Below are positions 47,966-57,440 of a stretch of 64,000 nucleotides of DNA, piece after piece. Source of the DNA: Ramlibacter sp. Lineage in GTDB: Bacteria; Pseudomonadota; Gammaproteobacteria; Burkholderiales; Burkholderiaceae_C. Below the pieces are notes generated by a model that saw nothing but the letters and a program-made list of their open reading frames with translations, made no database searches and was not told the origin of the DNA. Both the position numbers and the translations under genes were made by a program. The stretch lies in contig NZ_JAQGNQ010000010.1 of assembly GCF_028291745.1 (NCBI RefSeq), positions 41,790-105,789 on the forward strand, in the 5' to 3' direction. Numbering within the stretch: position 1 is the stretch's first letter; the number at the start of each line of letters is the position of its first letter.

Positions 47966-49255
47966 TCACTCCGGCAGCAGCTTGCGCAGGTCGTTGGCCT
48001 GCGCCGGGGTCACGGGCGTGCCGGTGTTTTCCCAGGCCACGCGGATGTAGGTGACGACGGCGGCGACTTCGTCGTCGTTCAGCAGGTGACTGAACGGCGG
48101 CATGCCGTGCGGGCGCGGGTTCTTCCTGGTCCCCGGCGCATAGCCGCCATTGAGCACCATGCGGATCGCGTTGACCGGCGATGACATCGTGATCGACTGG
48201 TTGCCTGCCAGCGGCGGGAACGCGGTGCCATTCCCCTTGCCCTGGGCGCCGTGGCAGGTGGCGCACTGCGCCTCGTACACCTTGCGCCCTGTCTCCATCA
48301 CGCCGGGCTGCACGAGCCGCGCCTCGTTGGTGACCGGCGCCTGCGCTTCCTTTTGCGGCAGCGTCTTCAGGTACACGCCCACCGCCTTCACGTCGGCGTC
48401 CGAGAGGTACTGCAGGCTGTCGTAGACCACTTCGGCCATCGGCCCGTAAGTAGTGCCCCGATGCGAGACGCCGACCTGCAGCAGGTCCGCGATGTCCTGC
48501 AGCTCCCAGTTGCCCAGGCCTGCCTCGCGATTGGACGTCAGCGAGGGCGCGTACCAGTTCTGGTTGGGGATCATGCCGCCCTCGAATGCCTTGGCCTCGC
48601 TCGAGCCACCCAGCGCGTTGATGGCCGTGTGGCACATCGCGCAGTGGCCCAGGCCCTGCACGAGATAGGCGCCGCGGTTCCACTCGGCCGACTGCTTCGG
48701 GTCAGCCGCGTATTCACCTTCGCGGAAGTACAGCGTGCGCCAGCCCAGGAGCAGGTCGCGGTTGTTGAAGGGAAACTTCAGCTCGTGCGGCCGGTTCTGC
48801 TGCTTCGCCGGCGTGACGGACATGAGGTAGGCGTAGATCGCGTCGGAGTCCGCCCGCGTGACCTTGGTATAGCTGGCAAAGGGCATCGCCGGGTACAGCA
48901 GCGTGCCGTCGCGGGAGACGCCCGTGTGCATCATCCGGTAGAAGTCGTCGGGGGTCCATTTGCCGATGCCGGTCTCGTCGTCCGGCGTGATGTTGGGCGC
49001 GTACAGCGCCCCGAAGGGCGTGGGCATGGGCCGGCCACCGGCAAAAGCCTTGCCGTTTGGCGGCGTGTGGCAGGCGACGCAGTCCCCGGCGCGCGCCAGG
49101 TATTCGCCGCGGGCTATCACCTGGGTGGCCGCATTGGGCGCGGCGGCTTCCCCGGACCTGACCGGCAGCGGCCCGGGATGTGTCCAGTAGACGACGCCGA
49201 TCGCCGCGAGGACGAGGATCGCCAGGGCGACGATGATCGCGATGCCCTTCTTCAT
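47966..49255 (-). CDS. Trihaem cytochrome c (alcohol/gluconate dehydrogenase cytochrome type)
   Basis: Protein of 429 residues with an N-terminal membrane helix (IAIIVALAILVLAAIGVVYW) and three haem domains: CVACH, CAMCH and CATCH, with the family phrases LYAPNITPDDETGIGKWT and DFYRMMHTGV. These are typical of the membrane cytochrome subunit of PQQ or flavin dehydrogenases. No dehydrogenase gene is nearby; within an oxidase operon it is more likely an electron feed to CuA. Start at 49255 overlaps the upstream stop as ATGA. Confidence 0.9.
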   Translation of the reverse strand: MKKGIAIIVALAILVLAAIGVVYWTHPGPLPVRSGEAAAPNAATQVIARGEYLARAGDCVACHTPPNGKAFAGGRPMPTPFGALYAPNITPDDETGIGKWTPDDFYRMMHTGVSRDGTLLYPAMPFASYTKVTRADSDAIYAYLMSVTPAKQQNRPHELKFPFNNRDLLLGWRTLYFREGEYAADPKQSAEWNRGAYLVQGLGHCAMCHTAINALGGSSEAKAFEGGMIPNQNWYAPSLTSNREAGLGNWELQDIADLLQVGVSHRGTTYGPMAEVVYDSLQYLSDADVKAVGVYLKTLPQKEAQAPVTNEARLVQPGVMETGRKVYEAQCATCHGAQGKGNGTAFPPLAGNQSITMSSPVNAIRMVLNGGYAPGTRKNPRPHGMPPFSHLLNDDEVAAVVTYIRVAWENTGTPVTPAQANDLRKLLPE

Positions 49256-50031
49256 CGTACGGCCTGCTGGCTGCCGCATGCGAAGGGCATGCGCACGAGG
49301 TTGGACGATTCGGGCGACGGGTCCTTGGGCGCGACCTGTTGCGACAGCCACGAGGCCACGGCGGTGATGTCGGTATCGGACAGGCGGGTGGCGATGCGCT
49401 TCATGCAGTCCGGTTCGGCCGCGTGCCGCTCACCCACGCGCCAGCGCGTGAGCTGCCCCACGATGTAGGTGGGGCGCAGGCCGACGAGTCCCGGGATGCC
49501 CGGGTCCATGCCAGTGAGGCCCACGCCGTGGCACGCCACGCAGGCGGGAATGCCCTTCTGCGGATCGCCGGCGCTGACAAGGGCGCGGCCACGTGCGAGC
49601 ACATCGGCACCGACGTTCGCGACTTCCTTCGCGACGAAGGGCGGCCGCTGCCTGGCGAAGTACTCCGCAATTTCGTGCAGGAACCGGTCTGGCATGTAGG
49701 CCACCAGATAGTTCATCGGGGCGTAGTGACGCGTCCCGTCGCGAAAGGCGGCGAGCTGGTTGTACAGGTAGCCGGCCGGCTTGCCGGCGATGCGGGGGAA
49801 GTAGCCGTTGCTGGTGCCTTGTCCGCCCTGCCCGTGGCAGGTGACGCAGCCCTGCACGCGCGCTTCGATGGAGTCCGCATCCTTCACCAGCGGCACGGCC
49901 TCGTTTTGCGCAAGCGCAAACTGCGCGAACAAGGCGAGCGCTGCAAACAACGGCGCCCGTTGCCCGGACGGTGCTCGTTGCAAGCTGGCCGCTGCCGTGC
50001 TGCGATAGTCTCTCAAAAAAAAGCAAGGCAT
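49252..50031 (-). CDS. Dihaem cytochrome c4-like protein
   Basis: Exported protein of 259 residues; signal segment LFAALALFAQFALAQ. Two haem sites, CVTCH (VQGCVTCHGQGGQGTSNGYFP) and CVACH (IPACVACHGVGLTG), in two c4-type domains with YLYNQLAAFRDGTR and YIVGQLTRWRVGER. First gene of the oxidase operon. The ATG at 50031 has no good ribosome site, so the start is uncertain. Probably brings electrons from the quinol side to the oxidase. Confidence 0.87.
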   Translation of the reverse strand: MPCFFLRDYRSTAAASLQRAPSGQRAPLFAALALFAQFALAQNEAVPLVKDADSIEARVQGCVTCHGQGGQGTSNGYFPRIAGKPAGYLYNQLAAFRDGTRHYAPMNYLVAYMPDRFLHEIAEYFARQRPPFVAKEVANVGADVLARGRALVSAGDPQKGIPACVACHGVGLTGMDPGIPGLVGLRPTYIVGQLTRWRVGERHAAEPDCMKRIATRLSDTDITAVASWLSQQVAPKDPSPESSNLVRMPFACGSQQAVR

Positions 50032-50080
50032 TTTGTGGAGTGAGCCGCCTGGCGATCACGGCGCTTTCGCCAGCCTCGAT

Positions 50081-51217
50081 TCAGCACGGACGCTGCTGCA
50101 GCGACACGAGCGGGAGTGAAATCGTGAAGACGCACCCGCTGCCAGGAACGTCTCGCACGCTGAGTGCCCCCAAGTCTGCTTCGATACTTTGCCGGGCGAT
50201 GGACAGGCCTATCCCGAGGCCGGACTTGTCGTCATTTCGCTGATTGAAGGAATCGAACATCCGTTCGGCACCTCCCGGCGGCAGGCCCCCGCAATGGTCC
50301 TCGACTTCGATCAACACGCGGTCGCCGACGGCACGGGCGTGAACCGTCACTGCTGAATGGGCATGGGTAAACTTGAGCGCGTTTTGAATCAGGTTGCCCA
50401 GGGCTGCCTGCAGGAGCTCACGGTTGGCCCGAACCATCATGTGGGTGTCCACCGCCGGCACGAGCAGCGTGCAACCCCTCGCCGACGCATCCAGCTGCGC
50501 CGTTTGTTCCGCGTCCCACACCAGCGCGGCAACAGAAAAGGGAGCCCGTTCGGCCTGTGTATCGCTTCGCACTTCGCCCAAAGAGCGGGTGATCAGTGTG
50601 TTCAGGGCGGCAAGACTGCGTTTGAGCACCGCACCCGTGGCGCCGCTCAAGGTCATGTTTCCCAGTTCCAGGGCGCTTGCGGCCAAGGTCGCCGTGCCAA
50701 GCGCGTTGCGAAGTTCGTGAACCAGAAATCCCACGCGCTCGTGCGCATCGGCGTGCTGTTGACGCACGACCGCAGCGTCGCGCTCGCTGCTGAACGCCAT
50801 CACCGCGTAGGCAATCGCATGGTCAACGCAGCTGTTGAGAATTCGGAATTCATCGGTGGTGAAAGGCTCGTGGCGTTCATGTGCGAGTTCGGCGAGCGCC
50901 TGGCTGATGTCGCCATAGTCGTAGACGACCTGGTCGACGGAGAAGCCGAGCTTGAGAAGTTCCTTTCCGTGCGCCGTCGCGCTCACCCCGATCTCCGAGA
51001 AAGTGGATGTGTCTCGCTCCGCCACTCCTGAAATCCTGAGGCTTTGCGCTGGTTCGCCTGCCTCTTCGGCCTCGAGTGTGCGGGTCAGCTGGTCAAGGAA
51101 CATCGGCACCCCGTTGGCGAGCTGCGCGTGGGTCGCGGCGCGCTGCGGGCGCTGTGAAACCTTCAACTTGCACCTGGCAATCAAGGCATCACGGTTGTCT
51201 TTCAGAAACGCATGCAT
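50081..51217 (-). CDS. Soluble histidine kinase, paralogue of the one at 56042
   Basis: Cytoplasmic kinase of 378 residues without membrane helices. The N-terminal 150 residues (FLKDNRDALIARCKLKVSQR, GFSVDQVVYDYGDISQA) form a helical domain resembling RsbR-type N-termini. H-box with H167 (FLVHELRNALGTATLA), N-box NLIQNALKFTH, G1 VEDHCGGLP, G2 KSGLGIGLSI. Aligns without gaps through H167 with the kinase at 56042-57184. No regulator gene adjacent. Signal unknown. Confidence 0.9.
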   Translation of the reverse strand: MHAFLKDNRDALIARCKLKVSQRPQRAATHAQLANGVPMFLDQLTRTLEAEEAGEPAQSLRISGVAERDTSTFSEIGVSATAHGKELLKLGFSVDQVVYDYGDISQALAELAHERHEPFTTDEFRILNSCVDHAIAYAVMAFSSERDAAVVRQQHADAHERVGFLVHELRNALGTATLAASALELGNMTLSGATGAVLKRSLAALNTLITRSLGEVRSDTQAERAPFSVAALVWDAEQTAQLDASARGCTLLVPAVDTHMMVRANRELLQAALGNLIQNALKFTHAHSAVTVHARAVGDRVLIEVEDHCGGLPPGGAERMFDSFNQRNDDKSGLGIGLSIARQSIEADLGALSVRDVPGSGCVFTISLPLVSLQQRPC

Positions 51218-51618
51218 GGGCAGCTCCTGTGGTCGGCGGCGCGCATCCTTCTTGCTCCCGACATTTCACAAAGGCGGCCTCGTGCCGCCGTGGAGCGCGT
51301 GAATGTCCACAAGAGCGACTGCCCGGCAGACGGTGCGTGGGCAGTCGTGCATCGGATGCACCAGGGATTTGCCTTCAGCGCGCGCGCCAGGCCCCGACTG
51401 CAGTGACTCAGCGGCAGCACTCGCGTTTCGCGGGTGGAAAAAGGCAATGGCTGCATTACCCCCGCAACTGCCGCCACGGTCGGTGCGTCGCCGCACATAG
51501 CGACTCAGGCAGCTTGCGCGTGCGGACATCCCGAGCGTGGGACGCGCTATGTACCTCAGCGCACAGACGCTGCCGCTGCGCTTCGCGATCCTGCTGCGAG
51601 CAAACGGAGTACAGACGA
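51218..51618. other. Intergenic region with two strong hairpins, no gene seen
   Basis: Short open readings here have no ribosome sites or familiar sequence. A hairpin pairs CGACTGCCC (51316-51324) with GGGCAGTCG (51339-51347). It is followed at once by the palindrome GTGCATC-G-GATGCAC (51347-51361). A third stem pairs GGCGGC (51273-51278) with GCCGCC (51284-51289). They may be regulatory structures for the lipoprotein gene at 51619 or for the divergent kinase gene. Confidence 0.45.
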
Positions 51619-53571
51619 ATGAAAAACCGACTCAGCCACTTCACCGCCAGGCTGGCAGCTTTGCTGCTGGCCGCAGTCATTGCAGGATGCGGCGGGGGAA
51701 GCGGTGGACGCGACCCCATCCTCGGCTTCGACGGTCCCTCGCAGGCGCCCCCGACGGTCACTGCCGTGGCTCCCGTGAACGGCGCGACCGGGGTTGCGTT
51801 CAACAACGCCGTGATCAGCGCCGACTTCAGCGAGGTCATGGCTCCGCTGGGCGGCACGGCCACGTTCGTCGTGACCTGCGCGGCACCCTGCACCAGCCCG
51901 AGCGGCACCGCCAGCCTGGATCCGTCCGGCCGCATCGCCACCTTCTCGCTGCCCGCCGGCGCCTCACTGGCGCCGCTGACGCTCTACACCGCCACCGTCA
52001 CCGGGGCGCGCAGCAGGGTCACCGGCTTGGCGATGGTGGCGCCTTTCGTGTGGCACTTCACGACCGGAACCGTGGCGGACACCACGCGGCCGCGGGTGAC
52101 GCTGACCGTTCCCGCCACCACGGTGCCGGGCCCAACGCCCGGCGTGGCGGCCAACACCGCCGTGACGGCGACGTTCACCGAGGACATGGACCCCGCCAGT
52201 ATCAGCGCCGGCAGCTTCACGCTCACCTGCGCCGCACCTTGCACATCCCCGGCGGGCACCGTGACCTACGTCGTCGGCAGCCGCACCGCCGTCTTCACCC
52301 CGACCGCAGCGCTGGCAGCAGGCACCACCTACACCGGCACCATCACCACGGCGGCCAGGGACCTCGCCGGCAACGCGCTGGCCGGTAACCAGGCCGCGCT
52401 GCCGGCCGCCAGCAACTACGTGTGGACCTTCACTACCGCGGGCGCCGTGCCGCCGGCCGACGTGTCGGTGCAGAGCACCAATCCAGCCGCCGGCGCCAAC
52501 AACGTCTGCCTGAATGCGGCGGTCAATGCCACCTTCGCGGTGCCCTCGGGCCTGCGCATGGACCCCGCCAGCATCACCGCTGCCAACTTCGCCGTGACCG
52601 GGCCGGGCGGCGTCGCCGTGGTGCCCGCCTCGGTGGCGCTGGACGCCGCTACCGGACGCATCGCCACCTTCACGCCGCTGGCGCCGCTGGTGGCCGGCGT
52701 CTATACGGCGCGCCTGCGCGGCGGCAGCGCCGGCGTCAAGGACCTCGCGGTGCCGGGCAACCCCATGGCGAATGACTTCGTCTGGAGCTTCAGCGCCGTG
52801 CCTTGCGCAGCGGCGACACCGGTCCCGCTCGCGTCGGCGGCCACCTTCGGCGTGTTCGGCGGATCCGCCGGCATGACCAACCAGGGCATCCTCACCGTGA
52901 TCAACGGCGACATCGGCACCACCGGCGTGTCCACCGCGGCGACCGGCTTCCACGACGCCGGCCCCGGTTGCACCTACACGGAGACTCCGCTGAACATCGG
53001 CGCGGTCAACGGGCTGATCTACACCGCCCCGCCGCCGCCCACGCCGGCCTGCCCGAGCGAGGGCACGGCGGTGACGCTGGCCGTCGCCACGCAGGCGCGC
53101 GCCGACGCACTGGTCGCCTACAACCAGCTCGCGGCGTTGCCGGGCGGACCCGACCCGGGCGCCGGCAACCTGGCCAACCTGACGCTGGCTCCCGGCGTCT
53201 ACACCTCCGCGGCCGGCACGTTCCGCATCCAGGGGGGCAACCTGACGCTCGACGCGGGCGGCAATGCCAATGCCACCTGGGTGTTCCAGATGGCCGCCTC
53301 GCTGACGGTCGGCGGCCCCGGTGCCGCTTTCCCGAGCAGCGTGATCCTGACCAACGGCGCCCAGGCGAAGAACGTGTTCTGGCAGGTCGGCTCGGCCGCG
53401 ACCATCAACGCGGGCGGCGGCGGCACCATGGTCGGTACGATCATTTCGCAGGCGGGCCAGTCGGTCTCCACCGCCGGCGCGCTCGCGGTGACCACGATCA
53501 ACGGCCGGCTGCTGTCGCTCGGCCCTTCCGTGACGCTGGTGAACACGGTCATCAACGTGCCGGCACCGTGA
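51619..53571 (+). CDS. Lipoprotein with Ig-like domains and an ice-binding (DUF3494) domain
   Basis: Protein of 650 residues with a lipobox (VIAGCGGGSGG). Three bacterial Ig-like domains follow (each starting near P-x-V-x-x-x-x-P and ending WHFTT, WTFTT, WSFSA). The C-terminal 220 residues match the DUF3494 ice-binding fold: LASAATFGVFGGSAGMTNQG, NGDIGTTG, GNLANLTLAPGVYTS, WVFQMAASLTVG, NVFWQVGSAATI. Such domains bind ice or act as surface adhesins. Surface-exposed, probably adhesive; ice binding is unproven. Confidence 0.85.
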   Translation: MKNRLSHFTARLAALLLAAVIAGCGGGSGGRDPILGFDGPSQAPPTVTAVAPVNGATGVAFNNAVISADFSEVMAPLGGTATFVVTCAAPCTSPSGTASLDPSGRIATFSLPAGASLAPLTLYTATVTGARSRVTGLAMVAPFVWHFTTGTVADTTRPRVTLTVPATTVPGPTPGVAANTAVTATFTEDMDPASISAGSFTLTCAAPCTSPAGTVTYVVGSRTAVFTPTAALAAGTTYTGTITTAARDLAGNALAGNQAALPAASNYVWTFTTAGAVPPADVSVQSTNPAAGANNVCLNAAVNATFAVPSGLRMDPASITAANFAVTGPGGVAVVPASVALDAATGRIATFTPLAPLVAGVYTARLRGGSAGVKDLAVPGNPMANDFVWSFSAVPCAAATPVPLASAATFGVFGGSAGMTNQGILTVINGDIGTTGVSTAATGFHDAGPGCTYTETPLNIGAVNGLIYTAPPPPTPACPSEGTAVTLAVATQARADALVAYNQLAALPGGPDPGAGNLANLTLAPGVYTSAAGTFRIQGGNLTLDAGGNANATWVFQMAASLTVGGPGAAFPSSVILTNGAQAKNVFWQVGSAATINAGGGGTMVGTIISQAGQSVSTAGALAVTTINGRLLSLGPSVTLVNTVINVPAP

Positions 53572-53599
53572 CAGCACCCACCTTCACCAAAGAAGAATC

Positions 53600-54769
53600 A
53601 TGACGATCACTTCCAGAAACTTCGTGGCGCTCGGCTGCCTGGCGGCGGGCACACTGGTCGGCCAGGCCAGCCTGGCGCAGGACGCCGGCTGGTACGCGGG
53701 CGGCGCCATCGGCCGGTCCGCCGCCACCATCGACGATGCGCGCATCAACCGTGGGCTGGCCAGCGAAGGCCTGGCCACCACCGCCATCGAAGACCGCGAT
53801 CGCAGCACCGGCTACAAGCTGTTCGGCGGCTACCAGTGGAACCGCAACTTCGGCCTCGAGGCCGGCTGGTTCGACGTGGGCAGGATGGGCTTCACCGCGA
53901 CGACCACGCCGGCCGGCACGCTGGTCGGGGATGTCCGCTTCAACGGCCTCGACCTCGACCTGGTCGGCACGCTGCCGATCAGCGATCGCTTCTCGCTGCT
54001 GGGGCGCATCGGCGGCGCGTACGTCCGCACGCGTGGCGCCTTCAGTTCCACCGGCGCGGTGGTGATGCCCTTCTCCGGCAACAGCACCAGCGCGCGGCGC
54101 TTCGGGGCCGAGTACGGCGTGGGCCTTGCCTGGCGCCTCACCGATGCCTGGGACCTGCGTGCCGAAGGCGAGCGCATCCGCGTCAACGACAGTGTCGGCA
54201 ACCGCGGGCACGTGGATTTGCTGAGCCTGGCTGTCGTCTATCACTTCGGCGGCGTGGCTGCGCCTCGGACGGCAGCTGCGCCTGCAGCGGCTTACGTTGC
54301 GGCATCCATGCCACCCCCGCGCGAGGTGGTCCCCGTCCCGGCGGCGCCGCTGCCACCCCCCGCCCCTGCCCCAGCGCGGCCGCTGGTCACCGTGCACTTC
54401 TCGGCCGATGCCCTGTTCGATTTCGACCGCGCCGATCTGCGCCCGCAGGGCAGCCGGGAGCTCGATGCGTTCGTCAGCCAGTTGCGCGGCGTGCAGTACG
54501 ACGGCATGCGCGTGATCGGCCACACCGATCGCCTGGGCTCCACCGCCTACAACGCCAACCTGTCCCGCCGCCGGGCCGCTGCCGTCGCCGCGTACCTGGT
54601 GCGCGCCGGAGTGCCCGCCGACAAACTGGCCACCAGTGGCGGCGGCGAATCCGACCCGCTGCCCGCAACTGCGAACTGCCACGGCAACGCTGCCACGCCG
54701 GCGCTGGTCGCCTGCCTGCAGCCGGACCGCCGAGTCGACGTGCAAGTGCAGGGCATGCGCACTCCGTGA
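53600..54769 (+). CDS. OmpA-family outer-membrane protein
   Basis: Protein of 389 residues: signal peptide, an eight-stranded OmpA-type barrel (about 25-215, starting AGWYAGGAIGRSAATIDDAR), a proline/alanine linker and a C-terminal peptidoglycan-binding OmpA domain (FDFDRADLRPQG, VIGHTDRLGSTAYNANLSRRRA). Twenty-eight bases after the ice-binding lipoprotein gene, so the two may be one unit. Anchors the outer membrane to the cell wall. Confidence 0.92.
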   Translation: MTITSRNFVALGCLAAGTLVGQASLAQDAGWYAGGAIGRSAATIDDARINRGLASEGLATTAIEDRDRSTGYKLFGGYQWNRNFGLEAGWFDVGRMGFTATTTPAGTLVGDVRFNGLDLDLVGTLPISDRFSLLGRIGGAYVRTRGAFSSTGAVVMPFSGNSTSARRFGAEYGVGLAWRLTDAWDLRAEGERIRVNDSVGNRGHVDLLSLAVVYHFGGVAAPRTAAAPAAAYVAASMPPPREVVPVPAAPLPPPAPAPARPLVTVHFSADALFDFDRADLRPQGSRELDAFVSQLRGVQYDGMRVIGHTDRLGSTAYNANLSRRRAAAVAAYLVRAGVPADKLATSGGGESDPLPATANCHGNAATPALVACLQPDRRVDVQVQGMRTP

Positions 54770-54881
54770 GCCCGGGCCCAGGGTGATGCGCCAGGGCGAA
54801 ACCGCGCAACTCACCTTGGCGCCACCAGGGGTTTGTCGGCACGACGCAAACGCATCAAGCTGCGTGCCCCCGCAGATGCAC

Positions 54882-55613
54882 TCATGCCGCCTTGCGCGCG
54901 GGCAGCAGGCGGTCGTATTCCTTCTTGACCACGGCGTAGCATTCACAAGTCCGGTGCTCCAGAGCGGGCCTATCCAGTACCGTGATGTGACCGCGCGAGT
55001 AGCGGATGACGCCGGCGGCCTGCAGCTTGAGCGCGGCTTCGGTCACGCCTTCGCGCCGGACGCCCAGCATGTTCGCGATCAGTTCCTGCGTCATGCGCAG
55101 TTCGCTGCCCTGCAGGCGATCCAGACTGAGTAGCAGCCAGCGGCAAAGCTGCTGGTCCAGCGAATGGTGGCGGTTGCACACGGCGGTCTGGGCCATCTGC
55201 GTGATGAGTGCCTGCGTATACCGCAGCAACAGGTGAAGCACCGGCCCCGCGCGGTTGAACTCGTTCTTCATGGCTTGCGCCTCGAGCCGAAAACCGCGCC
55301 CCGCGCTTTGCACCACTGCCCGGCTTGGCGTGGTTTCGCCACCCATGAACAGCGACACGCCAACCAGACCCTCGTTGCCGACGAGCGCGATTTCAGCCGA
55401 CGCGCCGTCTTCCATCACGTACAGCAGGGAGACGATCGAATCGATCGGGAAATAGACGTGGGCGAGCGACACGCCGGACTCGTAAAGCACCCGGCCCAGC
55501 GGCAGCTGCACCTCTTCGAGCAAGGGAGACCAACGTTCCCACTCCGGCGCAGGAAGCGCGGCCAGAAGCTGGTTGCGTCGGGGATTGCAGGATGCAGGCA
55601 CGCTGTCTGTCAT
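54882..55613 (-). CDS. Crp/Fnr-family regulator without iron-sulphur cysteines
   Basis: Protein of 243 residues starting MTDSVPASCNPRRNQLLAALP. Effector-binding beta-roll (FPIDSIVSLLYVMEDGASAEIALVGNEGLVGVSLF) and a winged helix (MTQELIANMLGVRREGVTEAALKLQAAGVIRYSRGHITVLD). It lacks the cysteine cluster of FNR and the arginine-serine pair of Crp; it belongs to the subgroup whose recognition helix has RREGVTEA. Effector and targets unknown. Convergent with ompA. Confidence 0.88.
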   Translation of the reverse strand: MTDSVPASCNPRRNQLLAALPAPEWERWSPLLEEVQLPLGRVLYESGVSLAHVYFPIDSIVSLLYVMEDGASAEIALVGNEGLVGVSLFMGGETTPSRAVVQSAGRGFRLEAQAMKNEFNRAGPVLHLLLRYTQALITQMAQTAVCNRHHSLDQQLCRWLLLSLDRLQGSELRMTQELIANMLGVRREGVTEAALKLQAAGVIRYSRGHITVLDRPALEHRTCECYAVVKKEYDRLLPARKAA

Positions 55614-56041
55614 TTGCCGCCTCAGTATAAAAGGATGCCGGCCAAGTCTGTGCGCTACTGAACACTGCGCCGCGAGCGGCCGAGGCCCCGGTGGAGGCGC
55701 CCTGTCGGTATGCCAGCGCACCGACGGGGCATGGCTCCCCGGCGCATCCTTCGCTCCGAAGGACTCCCATGACACCTGCCGCCCAACCCCTGACGGCCGA
55801 CGCCGGCCCGCTCGCCGTCCTGGTGGATGCGCGCCGCCGTCGCCGTCACGCTGCTGCCGCTGGGTGCGTGGGACTGCGTGCGCACCACCCGGGGAAGCGC
55901 CGCCCGGCGGTGCCTCGCTGGCCGCGCCGCACCAGTAGCCGTGCTGCAGCACGGCTACCGGCGTGCGCGCAGCCTGGACTTCGTCGGCAGCGAGCGGGCA
56001 CGAACCTCGCCGCGGTCCCTCACTGACGCGGGAGCAACAAC
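55614..56041. other. Intergenic region between divergent regulator and kinase genes
   Basis: 428 bases with no supported gene. An open reading (55691-56026, plus) is arginine/alanine-rich without a family match and looks accidental. TATAAAA at 55625-55631 is an AT-rich patch near the regulator start. GGGAG lies seven bases before the GTG start of the kinase gene at 56042. Confidence 0.5.
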
Positions 56042-57184
56042 GTGCACCAATTCCTGATCCACAATCGCGATGAATTGATCGCCCGCTGCACGCGGAAGGT
56101 CGCGCAGCGTCCCCGCCGTTCGGCCACCGCAGCTCAACTTGAGCACGGCATCCCTCTCTTCCTCGACCAGTTGACCCGCACGCTGGGCGCGGAGGAGGAT
56201 GGCCTCGCCGCCGAAAGCATTCGGATTTCCGGCGCGGCCGGGGGCGACGCGCTGTCGCTTTCCGAAATCGGCGTCAGCGCCGCTGCTCACGGCAAGGAGC
56301 TGCTGGAGTTGGGGTTTTCCGTCGACCAGGTGGTTCATGACTACGGCGATCTTTGCCAGAGCATCATGGACCTCGCCTTCGAGCGGGAGACAGCGTTCCC
56401 CACCGAGGAGTTCCGCACGCTCAATCGCTGCCTGGACAATGCCATCGCCGACGCAGTGACCGAGTTCAGCCGGCGCCGCGAAACCGGCCTGATTACCGAG
56501 CAGCAGGCAGCCGCCAACGAGCGCCTGGCGTTCTTCGTCCACGAGCTGCGAAACGCGCTCGGGACGGCGACACTTGCCGTCGGCGCCCTCGAGTTGAGCA
56601 ACATGCCGATCAGCGGCGCGACCGGCGCAGTGCTCAAACGCAGCCTGCGAGCCTTGACCGGCCTGGTGGAGCGTTCGCTGGACGACGTGCGCCGGGGCGC
56701 CCTGGTCGAACACGAGGTTTTCGATGTCGCCGCGTTCATCGAGGACGCCAGCAGCGCGGCGCAGTTGGTAGCGGGTTCCCTGCGCTGCAAGTTCGAGGTG
56801 GCGCCGGTCGAACCGGCACTGGGGATGCGTGGCGACCGCGAACTGCTGCTGGCGGCGTTGTCCAACCTGCTGCACAACGCCTTCAAGTTCACGCATGCCG
56901 ACACGGTGGTCACGCTGCGAGTCTTCGCGTCAACGCGCCACATCCAGATCGACGTTTCCGATCACTGCGGCGGGTTGCCCAAGGGCAGCGCGGAAGAGAT
57001 GTTCATGCCGTTTCGCCAGCGCAGCAGCGACCGGTCGGGGCTCGGCCTGGGGCTGACCATCGCCCGGCAAAGCATAGAAACCGACTCGGGCACCCTGAGC
57101 GTGCGCGACATCCCCGGCGTGGGCTGCGTGTTCTCGATACGCATGCCGCGCCATGCTTTCCTGCAACAGCGGGCCAGCGGCTGA
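56042..57184 (+). CDS. Soluble histidine kinase, paralogue of the one at 50081
   Basis: Cytoplasmic kinase of 380 residues starting at GTG 56042 (VHQFLIHNRDELIARC). Same plan as the protein at 50081-51217: helical N-terminal domain (GFSVDQVVHDYGDLCQS), H-box with H167 (FFVHELRNALGTATLAVGALEL), N-box NLLHNAFKFTH, G1 VSDHCGGLP, G2 RSGLGLGLTI. The two genes face away from each other and enclose the adhesin, OmpA and Crp-type genes. No regulator adjacent. Signal unknown. Confidence 0.9.
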   Translation: MHQFLIHNRDELIARCTRKVAQRPRRSATAAQLEHGIPLFLDQLTRTLGAEEDGLAAESIRISGAAGGDALSLSEIGVSAAAHGKELLELGFSVDQVVHDYGDLCQSIMDLAFERETAFPTEEFRTLNRCLDNAIADAVTEFSRRRETGLITEQQAAANERLAFFVHELRNALGTATLAVGALELSNMPISGATGAVLKRSLRALTGLVERSLDDVRRGALVEHEVFDVAAFIEDASSAAQLVAGSLRCKFEVAPVEPALGMRGDRELLLAALSNLLHNAFKFTHADTVVTLRVFASTRHIQIDVSDHCGGLPKGSAEEMFMPFRQRSSDRSGLGLGLTIARQSIETDSGTLSVRDIPGVGCVFSIRMPRHAFLQQRASG

Positions 57185-57440
57185 AGCCGCTGGCTTGCCT
57201 TTGCAGCCCTCCCGCTTTCAAGACTCTCACAGGACACCCCGACGACGCACAGATTCCGGACAGCTGCGGCCGCGAACTGATTGCGTCTGAGCGACTGACG
57301 CGCCGGCCAGTCCCAGGGCTGACTCGACCACGAGTGCGCCAGGGCAGAGCTCGCGCGCGACAGGAACGCGCTCGCTGCCCGATGGGAGATGTCCCACTCA
57401 TCGCGTTCCGGCCAGGAGGCGCTGGATGGCCATGCCACCA

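Noticed and set aside
55691..56026. Possible 111-codon gene before the kinase at 56042
   Set aside because: No ribosome site, arginine/alanine-biased composition and no similarity to known proteins; most likely non-coding.
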